NCBI GenBank assembly: GCA_030628245.1
Contig: DAOVRI010000012.1
Coordinates: 1-15,272, forward strand
Length of the DNA: 15,272 nucleotides
Reading direction: 5' to 3'
From: Dehalococcoidales bacterium
GTDB taxonomy: Bacteria; Chloroflexota; Dehalococcoidia; Dehalococcoidales; RBG-16-60-22
The position numbers and the translations under genes were made by a program. The first letter of the stretch is position 1, and each line of letters opens with the position of its first letter. The notes under the pieces were generated by a model. It was given only the letters and a program-made list of their open reading frames with translations, made no database searches and was not told the origin of the DNA. Shown here piece after piece: positions 13,884 through 15,272 of this stretch.

Positions 13884-14315
13884 TCAGCGGTACATACCTT
13901 TCGGCCCGGTCGTAAAATGGAAAATTGGTCTATCAACTCTCCGGACAACAAAAGGGCAGTGCTTCATTCCTTTGGGAACAAAAACCGAGCAACTTCTCGT
14001 TATTGACAGCTTTTCATCTTCCATCCAGAACTCGATTTCACCACAAAGGTCATACGGAGCATCCGGATCAGTCCCGATAAATGTCAAAACCTCATCAAAG
14101 TCATGCGTATGAGTTTCGACCAAAACGACGTCGGACCCTTTCCAAAACCAGAAACACGATAAATAAAAGGCACCTTTTAAAACCTCTTCATCTAGATGCA
14201 ACAGGCGGGTCTCCATGCCCGGGACGAAATCTTCAGTTCTTATCCTGTATGGCGCCAGCTTGAGGTTAGTCTTCGGACCCTCTATTATATATTTATCATA
14301 CTTCGATTCACCCAT
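13884..14315 (-). CDS. Cupin-fold metal-binding protein
   Basis: This 143-aa protein has one cupin barrel. Motif 1 is H69-x-H71-x-x-x-E75 in V-E-T-H-T-H-D-F-D-E-V and motif 2 includes P-K-G-M-K-H119, giving the usual three His plus one Glu metal site. It has no signal peptide or membrane segment, so it is cytoplasmic. A short insertion between the motifs (G-T-D-P-D-A-P-Y-D-L) resembles stand-alone cupins of anaerobes annotated only by fold. ATG 14315 follows GGAAGGAG (complement of about 14327-14334). Possible roles are a small dioxygenase, isomerase or ligand-binding protein; the sequence does not decide. It lies between the IS remnant and another tmRNA-like scar and appears intact. Confidence 0.8.
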   Translation of the reverse strand: MGESKYDKYIIEGPKTNLKLAPYRIRTEDFVPGMETRLLHLDEEVLKGAFYLSCFWFWKGSDVVLVETHTHDFDEVLTFIGTDPDAPYDLCGEIEFWMEDEKLSITRSCSVFVPKGMKHCPFVVRRVDRPIFHFTTGPKGMYR

Positions 14316-14440
14316 TATACTATGTTCTCCTTCCCGCTAATTATGATTCTTCCGGCAATACCAACATCAAAACAACATCACTACGTATCGGCCCCTAACC
14401 GATGGCATCGAAAATTAACGAATTTTTCGAAAGAATTTTA

Positions 14441-14496
14441 ACACGGGGGAGAGCCGAACTCCACCTGAAACACGGGTTTTGTGCTTTGTTTAAGCA
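14441..14496 (-). other. tmRNA (ssrA) 3'-end-like remnant B
   Basis: The - strand reads GCTTAAACAAAGCACAAAAC, then CGTGTTTCAGGTGG, AGTTCGGCTCTCC and CCCGTGTT. The shared words with remnants A and C are TAAACAAA, GTTTC(A/G)G and G(A/T)AGTTC, in the same order and orientation. It abuts the degV stub at 14504-14626. It is again only a 3' piece, without the tmRNA body. Confidence 0.45.
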
Positions 14497-14503
14497 GCTT
14501 AAG

Positions 14504-14626
14504 TCAAATATTATACCTGGGCCATTTTCGGCGGTAGGCTATAAACACAATGCGACTAATCCCGAGTTCTTGAGCTACCTGCGATGGCAGGTCGGCGACA
14601 CTGTCAGTAACAATCTTTACCGTCAT
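14504..14626 (-). pseudogene. DegV-family protein, N-terminal stub
   Basis: ATG 14626 with AAAGAGGAG upstream (complement of about 14631-14640) opens M-T-V-K-I-V-T-D-S-V-A-D-L-P-S-Q-V-A-Q-E-L-G-I. This is the standard start of DegV-family fatty-acid-binding (FakB-like) proteins, including the T-D-S-x-A-D-L-P motif. Homology stops after about 23-28 residues; the frame runs on to TGA 14504-14506 without further DegV features (normal length is about 280 aa). The break lies within 30 bp of tmRNA-like remnant B, so the gene was probably cut during an integration or deletion there. The remaining part of 14316-14686 shows no other gene. Confidence 0.68.
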
Positions 14627-14686
14627 GACTACTCCTCTTTAAGGTTATTCGGTAACTATCCCTTTTAGCTTGTTAGAAAGACCTGA

Positions 14687-15272
14687 CTAAGCTGGCTTTA
14701 CCAACGACTTCTGCTCATCCACCCCACCACTGGCGGATATATCAGGAGCAAATTGATGGGCGACTTCACGCTCCCAGACCGGGTCCAATATTTTGGCTAC
14801 CTCCTGAGAGTACTTATCCAGGGCATCATTCACCGGGGAAGTGACAAGCTCACACACCGGGCCATCAGTGGGACAGGGGTGAAATTCATCACAAAGCTCT
14901 CTCAGCACATGGGTGTGGTCAATAATCATGCACGGACGTAGCAAGTTGTCCGTGTACGGCTGACGAGCCCTAATCCCCCGGAAGTAGGGTGAGTTGATGA
15001 CCTCCTTCAGGCTCTTTTGCTTGATATTGTCCACTGCCAGGTGGACAAAGATGCAGGGCTCAACATCGCCGCGAGCATTGATGTGGAAATAGCTGCGGCC
15101 GCCGGCGATGCAGCCGCCGACATAGGGAGCATCGTTCCAGAAGTCAATAACAAAGATTGGCTTCTCGTTGCGGAGGCGCTGTGCTCCCCGCTGTCTCATT
15201 AATTCCCGTTGCTCAGCGGTAGGCATCAGGCTGGTATCAGGGTTGAGCCCAACGGGGATGTAAAGGAAGTGC
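14687..15272 (-). CDS. Radical SAM protein, C-terminal part (runs off the window)
   Basis: The frame is open to the right edge: the residues before the first internal Met read H-F-L-Y-I-P-V-G-L-N-P-D, so the start lies outside. The visible part of about 195 residues has no CxxxCxxC SAM motif, which would be upstream. It shows a Cys-bearing SPASM/auxiliary-cluster-like pattern: G-G-C-I-A-G-G-R-S-Y-F-H-I-N-A-R-G-D-V-E-P-C-I-F, then R-P-C-M-I, E-L-C and H-P-C-P-T-D. The segments G-D-V-x-P-C and S-P-Y-F-R-G-I-R are typical of radical SAM oxidoreductases that carry additional iron-sulfur clusters. The substrate is unknown. It ends at TAG 14687-14689, about 60 bp from the degV stub start. Confidence 0.78.
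   Translation of the reverse strand, partial: HFLYIPVGLNPDTSLMPTAEQRELMRQRGAQRLRNEKPIFVIDFWNDAPYVGGCIAGGRSYFHINARGDVEPCIFVHLAVDNIKQKSLKEVINSPYFRGIRARQPYTDNLLRPCMIIDHTHVLRELCDEFHPCPTDGPVCELVTSPVNDALDKYSQEVAKILDPVWEREVAHQFAPDISASGGVDEQKSLVKPA

Noticed and set aside
14687..15226. Start of the radical SAM gene at the internal ATG (15226)
   Set aside because: The frame stays open to the window edge with plausible protein sequence before this Met, so the ATG is internal.

Overview
The window looks like bacterial accessory DNA from a strict anaerobe: corrinoid-dependent methyltransferases, an acyl-CoA dehydrogenase, radical SAM proteins and a remnant branched-chain amino acid ABC transporter. The mix, together with tmRNA-derived repeats next to a tyrosine recombinase, would fit a Dehalococcoidia-like Chloroflexota or another sediment anaerobe. 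That placement is inference; no taxonomic marker gene is present.

Region 1 (1-4705, + strand) is a compact operon. It holds the 3' end of an MttB-type methyltransferase, a corrinoid protein, a second and intact MttB-type methyltransferase without pyrrolysine, a second corrinoid protein (about 63% identical to the first by gapless hand count), and an asparagine-synthetase-like protein. In the last, the glutaminase nucleophile Cys2 is Ala while the ATP-pyrophosphatase half looks intact. The MttB proteins presumably move methyl groups from a quaternary amine or similar methylated substrate to the corrinoid proteins. The glutaminase-dead amidoligase is the unexpected member.

Region 2 (4706-7800) carries a NarL-type response regulator and histidine kinase operon on the - strand, with gene debris on both sides. 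The debris is a 19-codon response-regulator stub, a broken DUF169 gene, and a scar in which the 5' end of a livK-type binding-protein gene is joined to the 3' end of a livM-type permease gene.

Region 3 (8354-9676) is one acyl-CoA dehydrogenase lacking the usual C-terminal catalytic Glu, after a 563-bp non-coding stretch.

Region 4 (9930-12660) holds an N-terminally truncated radical SAM (DUF4070) remnant, a repeat-rich integration region, a tyrosine recombinase and a 194-aa helical partner of unknown function. tRNA-like 3' halves and copies of the 9-mer GAAGCTAAA flank the recombinase pair.

Region 5 (12580-15272, mostly - strand) has a nitroreductase, an internally deleted IS3-family element, a cupin, a degV stub and the C-terminal part of a radical SAM protein running off the end. 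Three dispersed repeats here resemble the 3' end of tmRNA (ssrA), a classic integration target. Overall the right two thirds reads as an integration hot spot with repeated deletion and decay, in which a few intact genes survive.
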